Source: Macrostomum hystrix (taxonomy: Eukaryota > Platyhelminthes > Macrostomidae). Taken from it: DNA of 64,000 bases. The stretch covers positions 29,604,501 through 29,668,500 of the forward strand of contig CATNEN010000038.1 in NCBI GenBank assembly GCA_950097015.1, written 5' to 3'. The translations under genes and the position numbers were made by a program. Numbering within the stretch: position 1 is the stretch's first letter; each line of letters starts with the position of its first letter. This document shows positions 1 through 11,084 of the stretch, piece after piece. Under the pieces are notes generated by a model. It was given only the letters and a program-made list of their open reading frames with translations, searched no databases and was not told the origin of the DNA.

Positions 1-60
1 CGAACGTTTTCAAATATCCTCTTCTTCATTCTGTCAAAAAAGGTACGCGTCTCGGTTCAG

Positions 61-361
61 CCATCGCGGCGTGAATTCACCTCTAACCGACCTCGAGTCC
101 GCAGCCTACATTGTGGCAAGATTTCTGCGCAATATTTTCCCCTGGGACGGCATGCCCGGCTCCGATAGTGAAAGCCGTCGGCGTGGCATGGCCCGGATCA
201 AGACCAAGCTCTGGATGTTCATCGAACAGATGCGCAGAGGACGCTGTCTTCAACAGAGCAGCGCATCCAGCGCCGAATGGCCTAGACGATTCTTCGCCGA
301 GCGGACCAACACCGCTGGCCAAGGCGGGCCGCAGCTGCTAAAGTACATGAGCCGGCTCTGT
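61..361 (+). CDS. Exon of an unidentified gene that extends past the left edge
   Basis: The frame read from position 62 is open from the window start to position 463 and GC-rich. A 3' splice-site-like TTCAG lies at 56-60, and a strong 5' splice site, CT|GTGAGTATA, follows position 361. Codon use and GC content match the real exons further on. The peptide has a hydrophobic/aromatic patch (AAYIVARFLRNIFPW), a basic stretch and LLKYMSRL near its end. I do not recognise the family. Exon limits are inferred from splice motifs alone, and the exon could begin before the window. Confidence 0.4.
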
Positions 362-1775
362 GAGTATACAAAAAGTTGCCTTAATTTGGCGGAGAATATC
401 GACTATAACTATTTGTTTAACTGCTTTGTGCTGCCCGGCGATGACATCGATGAGGTCTCTTGACTGGTAGAAAAGAGATGACAAAAATGAAAAAGCTTGT
501 GTATTTTATGTATTTTAAATGTATACTTTCTATGTACGTCTGCGCGCTGTAAACATTCTGGCAGAATTTTTGCAGGAATTAAATCGATTGTATAAAATGC
601 AAATCACTTTCTGTATCTTGCAATTACACTATCTTTTGTCTTTTTATATAATCGAATTCGCGCCTTTTGTTCTTCGATATATATCGTTGGTTTAGTTTCA
701 GGGCTGAATTAGTATTTGTCCGATTTAAATCACCTCGATCTTCCGCGATGTATCTGAGGTCCACCAACTTGCTGGTCCGAAAACAGCTTCGAGACAACCT
801 TCGGAAATCTCGCCAACTGCAAACTCAAATGCAGGGCTTTGCGGCGGTCACAGACGGACAGTAGTCTATGGCTTGCCAGATAATTTTAGGATTCGTCTCA
901 TTGCTGAATTTGATAAGTTCATTAGCCGTGCGATCGTGGGTATGTTGGTGCTAGACGTAATTAACTAGTCCATCAGACTTTGTAGAAGCTTAAGAAAAAC
1001 AACGAAATTAAGATTGTTAGCTACGACAAAGGCCATGGTGTTGCCATCATGGATAGCTCTGACTACTTTATAGGCAAACTTGACGAAATTTTGCAGGACA
1101 AACTCAAATTTGATTGCACATTCGCACATTGCATTTTACAGTTTTCATTTCTTAAATATATATATAACTTGGTTCTGTGTGTTTAATTGATGTGTCTGCC
1201 CTGAAGATGACCGATTGTGGTCTAAATTAATGCATTGGCAAAATTACAAGAAAATTTAAATGTTGATTCTGAGTTTTCTCTATTTAATTGAATTATAGGT
1301 TTGTTGCACGAGCCAATTAAAATTTCAATGCAAGAAGAGTTTTATTTTGAGTTAACATTTACATGTCAATAATCCCGAACGGTTTAAATGTACGTATATA
1401 ATGTAAGCTCGAACTTTTAAACGTAATTCGATCCAGCAATTAATTTGAAACAAATTTGATGAATATAAATCCGCGCCCTGTCGTGTGAATTTCGTCAAAA
1501 TGATGGATACCCCCACTGAGTGCTGACAACTTGTGATCAAACTGATATCTTTATATCATAATATTTAATTATACCTTTCATTGCTACTGGTCACGTTAAA
1601 ACTTTACTAAACCCCCATAATTTGAATTTTTTGTTATGCTATGTATTAATTGTTATACAGTGCTTATCTATGTGACGCACATTTATTGCCACATTATATG
1701 TTACAATATGTAGCGCATTCTGCACCTTTATGCATTTGTGCTCTTTGTTAAAATATACTCTATTGGAATGCACGT
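362..1775. other. AT-rich noncoding DNA
   Basis: After the donor at 362 the sequence becomes AT-rich. Only short chance open frames occur, for example 667-864. It may be the intron or 3' region of the left-edge gene. I see no recognisable gene, RNA or repeat. Confidence 0.5.
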
Positions 1776-1912
1776 TATTTAGTCAAGGACCACTAGAAGA
1801 AGATAGTATTATTACTAAAGCTAGAATAACTTTTGTTATTAATACTAATAATACTAATAATTAGTAAGATAGTATTATTACTAATCTTCTTCTAGTGGTC
1901 CTTGTATTTAGT
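1776..1912. mobile_element. 121-bp hAT-type MITE with 8-bp target duplication
   Basis: The element runs from 1784 to 1904. It begins CAAGGACCACTAGAAGAAGA and ends with the exact reverse complement of that sequence. The interior is AT-rich and partly palindromic (TATTATTACTAA motifs). Identical 8-bp direct repeats TATTTAGT flank it at 1776-1783 and 1905-1912. Perfect terminal inverted repeats plus an 8-bp duplication are the hallmark of hAT-superfamily nonautonomous elements. It is too short to encode a protein. The superfamily assignment rests on duplication length. Confidence 0.85.
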
Positions 1913-2270
1913 ATTGTCCAGCAGAATAAAATTTGTTCAATAATTGCACCATTGAGAACAGTTAACGTTTTGGCTTTATGACGAGCAACAAAATATCGTT
2001 AATGTTATCGCGTATACAGTCGCACGAGTACAATATCGTACATTGAAGTCATTTTCAGAGCGCGTGAACTATTTAGCTTCTGCTTCGCGATATCATCATT
2101 GTGATAAAAAAATTAAATTAACGAAAAGAAATCGTTAGCGTTTCATAACTCAAACTCATCTATTTATCGAAGTCACCCTTAAGGCTTGAGCTTGAGCTAA
2201 GTCTAATTTTAATACTTAGTAGACTTAAATCTAGTTACTAGTGTATACTAAAGCTAGTTTTTCATATTAT
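1913..2270. other. 5' flank of the TM9SF gene
   Basis: AT-rich sequence between the MITE and the TM9SF start codon, presumably promoter and 5' UTR. No convincing core-promoter motif was recognised. Confidence 0.4.
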
Positions 2271-5200
2271 ATGCTTAAAATGTATTTCGGACACATTTTC
2301 ATAATATTAGCAGTTTGCCAGTCTACATTTGCGTTTTATCTTCCTGGTCTGGCGCCTATAACTTACTGCAACCAAACTTCTAAGCAGTCACCATCTTGCC
2401 AGGTAAGATGTCTGCTGTAGCTGGGTTTTAGTTTTGCTTATTGTGTCTTTGTTAATGTACTTCTATAATTTCTAATTTAAACTTTCATGGCATCAGAGAT
2501 AACTTGCCAAGTTCACAAAATATTTATATATGTATTTATCATTTCAGTAAAATAGTAAATAAAAGTGATATTAATTTTGCTGATGGCGATACTACTTTTT
2601 TGTCTTAGGAAATTCAAAAATACTTTCAGAAGTTTAAATGAAGCAGATTTTTTAGCTACAGCCAAACTGGCTTCTAGCTATAAATGGCAAAAATGATACT
2701 GCAGTTGGCCTTAGAATAAAGACAAACATTGATTGAACATGGCTTTGGTCAGGTCAGGTTGGGACAGCCAAATTTAGTGTTGGTTTCAAAGTTTTAAAAC
2801 ATTGTATTTTATTTCAGACACAACTGCCATTGTATGTGAACCGGCTGGATTCAGCTCAGTCTATTCTATCCTATGAATATGACAAGTGAGTTAACTATTT
2901 ATTATTATTATGCATTGGGTTTATTGTGGCTTTTCTTTTTTATGTATGTTATTTTCAGGTAGCTAGGCTCCATGCTTTGTAAATAGCAATTTCAGGAATG
3001 TTATTGGCACTTACTAGTGACTTCTGACCACACACAATACTAGTATGCAGGAAAAATACTCAAGGTATGTATATATATTTGCCTTGACTTTGTCAGCAAT
3101 GAACCTCCAAGCTTTTTCTTGGCAGTTGTGCCTCAAATTAATGAGGCTTCACTACAGAATTCAACTCAGGGACCTTGCCATGAGTCAAACATGTTAGACT
3201 GCTCCGCTACCAACCACCCTCTTCACTATAATTGGATTTCATGTTTAGCTATATTTCCAAGAATGATAAATTGAGGGTCCTAATTGTTATTTGAAAACAA
3301 TAGTTCAGTAATTATTTAAATAGTTATTTTATTCATTTTATTCCTTTTAATATCCTTTGCATCACACAGGTTCGACTTCTGTCCAGCGCCATCAGACGAG
3401 GCCAGTCCAGTTGAGAATCTTGGCCAGGTTCTGTTTGGCGAACGAATTCGCCCCTCGCCTTACGCCCTAAAATTCTTAGAAAACAAAGTCTGCTCTCGAA
3501 TGTGCTCAAAGACCTACAAACCAGGCGATGCGGCCTCGATGGCAAAGTTGGATTTCCTGAAAAATGGCATCATATTAAACTATCAGCATAATTGGATTGT
3601 GGACAATTTGCCTGTAACTTGGTGCGTTTCTGCCAGTGACGCAAAAGGCCAGGTAAGCTGTGCATATTATTCGCTGGTGGCTAATAATGATGATTGATAA
3701 TAATATTAGCACAGACAGAATTTAGAATGAGCCCTTGCAGTATCTTTTAGAATTGGCTTAACCATAATAAAAATAATAATATTTGCAGGAGGGCTGTGGG
3801 GATTGACACACCATTTGGTCTTGTTTATATTAGACTAGGCAATTCTGCCCATTTCGCTGACCATGAGCACAAAGTACACACCTGCCCTGAATTTCTCATT
3901 GTCAGGCAGTGTACACTCTCATGTGCCTTGGAGGTTGGCCCTCAAGGGTGTAAATTGCACGACAAGCCCCCAAGCCTTCTCTCGGCGGCTGCGCCCCAAA
4001 TGAATGTGGCCTCTGGAATCGAGCTCAGAAAGTTTGGTGGGAGAGGCAAAAGCGTTTAGACTGCTCTGCTACTCAACCCCTAACCTGCTCTTATGAAATA
4101 CAGGTGTGCATGCCAAGCTTCCCAATCGGTTGCTATGTGATGCCAAACGGTGACGCCTGCTCATTTGCTGGCTCCGATGCGAGAATGAGTTCGCCAAATA
4201 CCGCCTACTTGTTCAACCACGTGAACCTGACTGTGACCTATCACGGCAGCTCTGGGTCTAGCTGGGGTGCCAGTCTAGAAAATGCCGGCAGAATTATCTC
4301 GGTGCGGGTTGATCTGCTGAGTCTCAAACACGCCGTTGCTAAGGACGCAACCGGAGCCGGCAGGATCGACTGCTCAATTGGCCAGGAGCCACTGGCTATT
4401 CCTGTTGATAAAGCGATTGACAAGGAGCTTACGGTGAGTGTCTAACACGTCCGGATTGGTGTCTAACACATCCGGATTGGTGTCTAACACGTCCGGATTG
4501 GTGTAACACATCAGTATCTCTGTCTAACACCCGCAGATCACTTACTCGTATGCTGTCAGTTTCAATCGCGATGACAGAATACGGTGGAGCTCCCGCTGGG
4601 ACTACATCCTGCAGTCGATGCCGCAGTCCAGCATTCAATGGTTCACCCTAGTTAATTCGTTGGTCATTGTTCTATTCTTAACTGGCATGGTGGCTATGAT
4701 TCTACTGCGCACCCTGCACAAGGACATTGCCCGCTATAATAACGGCGCCGCAGCCACCCAGCAACAGCTCGAGGATGCCGCCGAGGAATTCGGCTGGAAA
4801 CTTGTCCACGCTGACGTGTTCCGCTCGCCCTCCTGTCCTTTGCTGCTCTGCGTTCTGGCCGGTAGTGGGGCCCAGGTTAGTCTACTTCTCAAGCATCCCC
4901 AGTCTACTTCTCACCCATCCACAGTCTACTTCTCACCCATCCACAGTCTACTTCTCACCCATCCACAGTCTAACTTTTACTCAATGTTTGCCTCTCTCAA
5001 ATGCCAGGTGGCCTGCATGTCGGTGATTACTTTGGCCTTCGCGTGCCTCGGCTTCCTTAGTCCGGCGAATCGCGGCGCTTTCATGACCTGCGCCGTTGTT
5101 TTGTACGCCCTGTTGGGCTCGCCAGCCGGCTATGTGGCTGCCCGCTTGTATAAAAAATTCCAAGGCTCTGCTTGGAAAACACAGGTAAGGTTTGTGTGTT

Positions 5201-8200
5201 GTATTGTTGTCTTTACCTGGATTTTACTAGAGTTTCCTGGTAAACAGTTGAGGTGACCTGGTAAACAGTTGAGGTGACCTGGTAAACAGTTGAGGCAACC
5301 TGGTAAACAGTTGAGGTGACCTGGTAAACAGTTGAGGTGACCTGGTAAACAGTTGAGGTGACCTGGTAAACAGTTGAGGCTACCTGGTAAACAGTTAAAT
5401 CTACCTGGTAAACAGTTGAGGCTACCTGGTAAACAGTTGAGGCAACCTGGTAAACAGTTGAGGCAACCTGGTAAACAGTTAAGGCAACCTGGTAAACAGT
5501 TGAGGCAACCTGGTAAACAGTTGAGGCAACCTGGTAAACAGTTGAGGCTACCTGTCATCGCATGGTTACCTGCATCATTGCATAGCAACCAATTTTGTCT
5601 CCATGCGCCCGCAGGTTCTGCTGACGGCCCTGCTCTGTCCCGGCCTAGTATTCGCCATATTCTTCATCCTGAACCTGTTGCTATGGGTCAAAGGGAGTTC
5701 AGCAGCCGTGCCATTCTCTACCATTGTTGGCCTGCTATCCCTGTGGCTTCTGGTCTCCGTGCCGTTGTGCTTTGCCGGAGCCTACTTCGGCTACAAAAAT
5801 AATCCTATTGAGTACCCAGTGCGCACCAATCAGATTCCACGCGAGGTTCGTTGAGTCTTATATTGGCCTAATGCTATACTATCTACGTCTATGCTCTATG
5901 GTCAATTCCTATTTGATTCTTAGTTTTTTTGGGATCTATCCTTCGCTGATCTAAGGTTATGGGATCTAGTCGATTTCTCTACGATACCCTGTTTTGGGAT
6001 CTGTCCTGTCCTTTTCTCATTTTCTAATCCCCTGTTTTAGAAAATATTGAAGGATGTATTGAAGGACCTGCCTATCTCCCCAGTTTTGGGATCCAGTCAA
6101 TTCCTCTATTATCCCCAGTTTTGGGATCCAGTCAATTCCTCTATTATCCCCAGTTTTGGGATCCAGTCAATTCCTCTATTATCCCCAGTTTTGGGATCCA
6201 GTCAATTCCTCTATTATCCCCAGTTTTGGGATCCAGTCAATTCCCCTATTATCCCCAGTTTTGGGATCCGTCCTAACCCTTTGTAATCCCCAGTTCTGGA
6301 ATCTGTCCTGTCCCTTTCTAATCCCCAGTTTTGGGATTTATCTAATGATTTTCTGATCCCTGTTTTGGCATCTATCCTATTATTTTCTGATCCCCAGTTT
6401 TTGGATCTGTCCTGTCCCTTTCTGATCCCCAGTTTTGGGATCCAGTCAATTACTCTATGATCCCCAGTTTTGGGATCTGTCCTGTCATTTTCTAATCCCC
6501 AGTTTAGGGATTTATCCATTGATTTTCTGATCCCAGTTTTGGCATCTATCCTATTATTTTCTGATTCCCAGTTTTGGGATCCAGTCAGTTCTTATATGCT
6601 CCCCAGTTTTGGGATCCGTCTGTTTTGGGATTCCTCCTGTCCTTTTCTCTCCCCCATGTCAGGGATCTGTCCTACCCTTTTCTGATCTCCAGTTTTGGGA
6701 TTTATCCTATCATTTTCTCATCCCAAGTTTTAAATCTATAGTATATTTTTTATCCCTAATCGATGAAAGACTTGTTAATAATATTTTCAACACGGCCATG
6801 TGCAATAACATCTGTTTTCATTTAAATTCCTCTTCCCCACCTTCGCTCAAGGTGCCTCGCCAGTCAGTGTATTTGCGCTGCATCGCGGCCTGCTTGGCCG
6901 GCGGAATTCTCCCATTCGGTTGCATCTTCATCCAGCTGCACCTCATCTTCAACTCAATCTGGGGTGCCGAGGTGTTTTATATGTTCGGCTTTCTGTTCCT
7001 GGCCTTTGCTGTGCTGCTACTAACTAGCTCTGAGACCGCCATACTGCTCTGCTATTTCCAACTGTGCGCCGAGAATCACCGCTGGTGGTGGCGCGCCTAC
7101 CTCACCGGCGGCTCCACCGCCATCTACCTGCTGCTCTACTCAGTGCACTACTATATTACCCGCATGGCTGTTGGCGGCGCTGTCTCGTTTTGCCTGTTCT
7201 TTGGCTACACCGCTATCATTGTGCTGCTGTGCTTCCTGCTCACAGGTGAGCTCCCACATCACAGACACCTCCGCTACACCCTGCCTCTCCCACCCTGCCT
7301 CTCCCACCCTGCCTCTCCCACCCTGCCTCTCCCACCCTGCCTCTCCCACCCTGCCTCTCCCACCCTGCCTCTCCCACCCTGCCTCTCCCACCCTGCCTCT
7401 CCCACCCTGCCTCTCCCACCCTGCCTCTCCCACCCTGCCTCTCCCACCCTGCCTCTCCCACCCTGCCTCTCCCACACCTCCGCTACACCCTGCCTCTCCC
7501 ACCCATCCCTCCGCTACACTCTGCCTATATCACCCACCCCTCCGCAGCTCCGCTACACCCTGCCTATATCACCCACCCCTCTGCTACACCCTGCCTCTCT
7601 CACCCACCCCTCCGCAGCTCCGCTACACCCTGCCTATATCACCCACCCCTCTGCTACACCCTGCCTCTCCCACCCACCCCTCCGCTACACTCTGCCTATA
7701 TCACCCACCCCTCCGCAGCTCCGCTACACCCTGCCTATATCACCCACCCCTCTGCTACACCCTGCCTCTCCCACCCACCCCTCCGCTACACTCTGCCTAT
7801 ATCACCCACCCCTCCGCAGCTCCGCTACACCCTGCCTATATCACCCACCCCTCTGCTACACCCTGCCTCTCCCACCCACCCCTCCGCTACACTCTGCCTA
7901 TATCACCCACCCCTCCGCAGCTCCGCTACACCCTGCCTATATCACCCACCCCTCTGCTACACCCTGCCTCTCTCACCCACCCCTCCGCAGCTCCGCTACA
8001 CCCTGCCTATATCACCCACCCCTCTGCTACACCCTGCCTCTCTCACCCACCCCTCCGCAGCTCCGCTACACCCTGCCTATATCACCCACCCCTCTGCTAC
8101 ACCCTGCCTCTCCCACCCACCCCTCCGCTACACCCTGCCTCTCTCACCCACCCCTCCGCTACACCCTGCCTATATCACCCACCCCTCCGCAGCTCCGCTA

Positions 8201-9201
8201 CACCCTGCCTATATCACCCACCCCTCTGCTACACCCTGCCTCTCCCACCCACCCCTCCGCTACACCCTGCCTCTCTCACCCACCCCTCCGCTACACCCTG
8301 CCTATATCACCCACCCCTCCGCAGCTCCGCTACACCCTGCCTATATCACCCACCCCTCTGCTACACCCTGCCTCTCTCACCCACCCCTCCGCAGCTCCGC
8401 TACACCCTGCCTATATCACCCACCCCTCTGCTACACCCTGCCTCTCTCACCCACCCCTCCGCAGCTCCGCTACACCCTGCCTATATCACCCACCCCTCTG
8501 CTACACCCTGCCTCTCCCACCCACCCCTCCGCTACACTCTGCCTAAATCACCCACCCCTCCGCAGCTCCGCTACACCCTGCCTATATCACCCACCCCTCT
8601 GCTACACCCTGCCTCTCCCACCCACCCCTCCGCTACACTCTGCCTATATCACCCACCCCTCCGCAGCTCCGCTACACTCTGCCTATATCACCCACCCCTC
8701 CGCAGCTCCGCTACACCCTGCTTATATCACCCACCCCTCTGCTACACCCTGCCTCTCTCACCCACCCCTCCGCAGCTCCGCTACACCCTGCCTATATCAC
8801 CCACCCCTCTGCTACACCCTGCCTCTCTCACCCACCCCTCCGCTACACCCTGCCTCTCTCACCCACCCCTCCGCTACACCCTGCCTCTCTCACCCACCCC
8901 TCCGCTTCACCCTGCCTCTCTCAAACCTCCGCTACACCCTGCCTCTCCCACCCACCCCTCCGCTACACCCTGCCTCTCTCACCCACCCCTCCGCTACACC
9001 CTGCCTCTCTCACCCACCCCTCCGCTACACCCTGCCTCTCACGCCCACCCCTCCGCTACACCCTGCCTATCCGACCCCTCCGCTACACTTACGAGTAATT
9101 TGGGAAATTAAATCCGCGTTTTGATAATTCCAGGCTCAGTGGCATTCTTCAGCACCTTCTGGTTTATTCGCAAGATCTACAGCGTGATCAAGGTTGACTG
9201 A
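2271..9201 (+). CDS. Transmembrane 9 superfamily (nonaspanin) protein, TM9SF2/4-like, complete
   Basis: Nine exons can be joined in one frame: 2271-2402, 2818-2885, 3370-3652, 4104-4433, 4537-4875, 5008-5184, 5615-5845, 6852-7245 and 9134-9201. Together they encode 673 aa, close to the family's usual 640-670. The N-terminus is a signal peptide followed by FYLPGLAPITYC. Next come NRLDSAQSILSYEYDKFDFC and a large lumenal domain, then the first membrane segment with NSLVIVLFLTGMVAMILLRT and LHKDIARYN, then eight further hydrophobic segments. The last residues, KIYSVIKVD, carry the KxD-type C-terminal signal used by TM9 proteins for Golgi/endosomal retention. Members act in endosomal/Golgi membrane sorting and cell adhesion. 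Introns are GT-AG. The exon 7 donor (GTTCGT) and exon 8 acceptor (CTCAAG) are weak but needed for the frame. Assignment to the TM9SF2/4 branch is by motif similarity. Confidence 0.95.
3083..3222 (-). mobile_element. SINE-1 relic (TM9SF intron 2)
   Basis: A degraded minus-strand copy of the SINE-1 head and middle region. Recognisable words are CAGGGACCTTG, AGACTGCTC and CTACCAACCACC, matching the tRNA-like head seen in better copies. Confidence 0.55.
3765..4083 (-). mobile_element. SINE-1 copy (TM9SF intron 3)
   Basis: A near full-length minus-strand copy. The AATAATAAT tail lies at the left, then the body (CAGGCAGTGTACACTCTCA, GGCCCTCAAGGG, GCACGACAAGCCCCCAAG), then the head (GAATCGAGCTCAG and the A-box region). 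The same words recur in copies near 21, 30, 32, 39.5, 43.4 and 60.3 kb. Confidence 0.8.
4434..4536. repeat. 21-bp minisatellite filling TM9SF intron 4
   Basis: The whole 103-bp intron is about four copies of GTGTCTAACACGTCCGGATTG. The first copy starts four bases after the GTGAGTG donor, and the last decays into the CCGCAG acceptor. Confidence 0.9.
4876..5007. repeat. 22-bp minisatellite in TM9SF intron 5
   Basis: Units of AGTCTACTTCTCACCCATCC plus two bases repeat four times. The first unit overlaps the donor (GTTAGTCTACTTCTC). The array occupies most of the 132-bp intron. Confidence 0.9.
5222..5562. repeat. 21-bp minisatellite in TM9SF intron 6
   Basis: About sixteen copies of ACCTGGTAAACAGTTGAGGY plus one base. 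Each unit contains a donor-like GGTAAAC and a CAG. The unit length is a multiple of three, so long spurious reading frames arise on both strands. Confidence 0.9.
5925..6740. repeat. Irregular ~35-bp minisatellite in TM9SF intron 7
   Basis: More than twenty copies of a unit centred on CCCCAGTTTTGGGATC followed by a variable spacer (CAGTCAATTCCTCTATTAT, or CTGTCCTGTCC variants). The first third (6080-6270) is regular; the rest is diverged. Confidence 0.85.
7262..9085. repeat. Pyrimidine-rich compound minisatellite in TM9SF intron 8
   Basis: It begins 16 bases after the exon 8 donor. First come about fifteen tandem copies of CCTCTCCCACCCTG (14 bp). A longer higher-order unit follows, built from CCGCTACACCCTGCC, TATATCACCCACCCC and TCCGCAGCT blocks, repeated for about 1.6 kb. 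The sense strand is almost purely pyrimidine apart from regular CAG trinucleotides. Confidence 0.9.
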
Positions 9202-9402
9202 GTGGACACTTATGGACTGTCTAGTAATATTTGTTTCACTTTTTTGGCAATTGGTTTTCCAGATTTTTTTTTCATTTTCTATTGTACGATATGTTGTGAA
9301 GGTAAATAAGAAACTGATTTCTTAGTCACGTTTTGTTTGTTAGAGCTAGTGGTCTATTTTGTTTTCATTGGAGCTCAACGCAGTGTTTGGGAAACTTATT
9401 CG

Positions 9403-9408
9403 AATAAA
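9403..9408 (+). terminator. Candidate polyadenylation signal of the TM9SF gene
   Basis: AATAAA about 200 bases after the TGA stop at 9199-9201, the first canonical hexamer in the 3' flank. Confidence 0.45.
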
Positions 9409-9689
9409 AAAGATTAATTGTCATTTATCAATATTATTGTCTGGATTAAATTAATCAGCATTTCTGTTGCTACTATAATATCTGAAAATAATTTTCAAAT
9501 CATAAATAAATAACTTATCATTAAATTGGCGCTTATCTGTATTCAGCTGCGTGGCAAAAACTCAAAATTAGCATCCGCCTCTTCTTTCTTGTTGCTTTTT
9601 TTCTGCTACAAGCTAAAATAAAATGTTGGTGCACTAGGGAGAAAAATATGAATGTCACTTACAAAATTGACTACTGGCTGGATTTAGGT

Positions 9690-10310
9690 TGCTTAGTAAT
9701 TGACAGCTGAAATATTGAAGTAGCTGACAGATTTGACAGCTGAAATATTGAAGGAGCTGACAGATTTGACAGCTGACAGGTTTGACAGCTGACATATTGA
9801 AGTAGCTGACAGATTTGACAGCAGACATGTTGAAGGAGCTGACAGATTTGACAGCTGAAATATTGAAGGAGCTGACAGATTTGACAGCAGACATGTTGAA
9901 GGAGCTGACAGATTTGACAGCTGAAATATTGAAGGAGCTGACAGATTTGACAGCTGACATGTTGAAGTAGCTGACAGATTTGACAGCAGACATGTTGAAG
10001 GAGCTGACAGATTTGACAGCTGAAATATTGAAGGAGCTGACAGATTTGACAGCTGACATGTTGAAGGAGCTGACAGATTTGACAGCTGAAATATTGAAGG
10101 AGCTGACAGATTTGACAGCTGACATGATGAAGTAGATGACAGATTTGACAGCTGACATGTTGAAGTAGCTGACAGATTTGACAGCTGAAATATTGAAGTA
10201 GCTGACAGATTTGACAGCTGAAATATTGAAGTAGCTGACAGATTTGACAGCTGAAATATTGAAGTAGCTGACAGATTTGACAGCTGACATGTTGAAGTAG
10301 CTGATAGTCT
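9690..10310. repeat. 33-bp minisatellite
   Basis: About eighteen copies of AGCTGACAGATTTGACAGCT followed by GAAATATTGAAGG or GACATGTTGAAGG variants. The unit is 33 bp, so three minus-strand frames stay open. It lies between the TM9SF 3' end and the 3' end of the first bestrophin gene. Confidence 0.9.
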
Positions 10311-11084
10311 ATTCCAACCAATTTAGGCGGCCTTGATAATGGCCAATTGATTTTGAACTCACATTCTATTTCCTTTGTAGTTAACGTTAATGAAGTGCAG
10401 AATAGACAAATCAAATTAAAATAATTGTAAAAAAAGATTAATAGAATCTGTCTGTTGTCAGCTGTGACGATTCCGACCGGCTACACTAGACTCAAGTCGC
10501 CAGCTCTTTGGACCGTCGGGATATTCAATGTTTCTGACCGAAGGTCATGCAGATTTTTCCCTTAGACGCTAGTGTATTTCATTCACCCCTATACACGAAT
10601 TAGAACTGCGCCTCAGTGCGGCCTTGACAGACTTCAAAATTGATCAGCATGTCACCCGAATGTGCCTGCATCATCTCCGTCTTGGTGGTCACCTACCTTT
10701 CTCTAGACGGATTTGCTCGACCTTCAAGGGCAACAACAGGTGGAACTAGGCCACTATGGACACCCTGACACGTGAATTTCTCAAATTTCACTGTTAAAGC
10801 CTAAACACTAGGCGCAGGACACCATCGTCTAGTCTGTCAACCAATCAGTCACCACCCAACGCTTTTAACATTCAGGCGCTGCCAAAAAATTGCTGTTTTG
10901 CAAAAAAGTTTCATCAATCAATATTTATCGGTCAGTTAATCTATGCACATACTACTATATTGTTAAAAAAATTCATGCATGGCAGTTTCGTTGACATCAT
11001 TAAGCAACGCATGGATAGACATGTTACTGCAAGAAATATCTTAAAAAATCAATGACACATTGACACAGCCAAAACGTGGCAAAA
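10311..11084. other. 3' flank of bestrophin gene A
   Basis: No coding potential or recognisable repeat. It probably includes the 3' UTR of the minus-strand gene that ends at 11085. I found no clear AATAAA on the minus strand here. Confidence 0.4.

Noticed and set aside
7171-9111. Long Pro/Ser/Leu-rich reading frames (about 645 codons) on the plus strand
   Set aside because: They are translations of the intron 8 minisatellite, bounded by good splice sites on both sides. Several frames are open at once.
9655-10414. Minus-strand frames of 211 and 247 codons with SAVKSVS or SCQICQLL repeats
   Set aside because: Product of a 33-bp tandem repeat whose length is a multiple of three; no splice sites or non-repeat domain.
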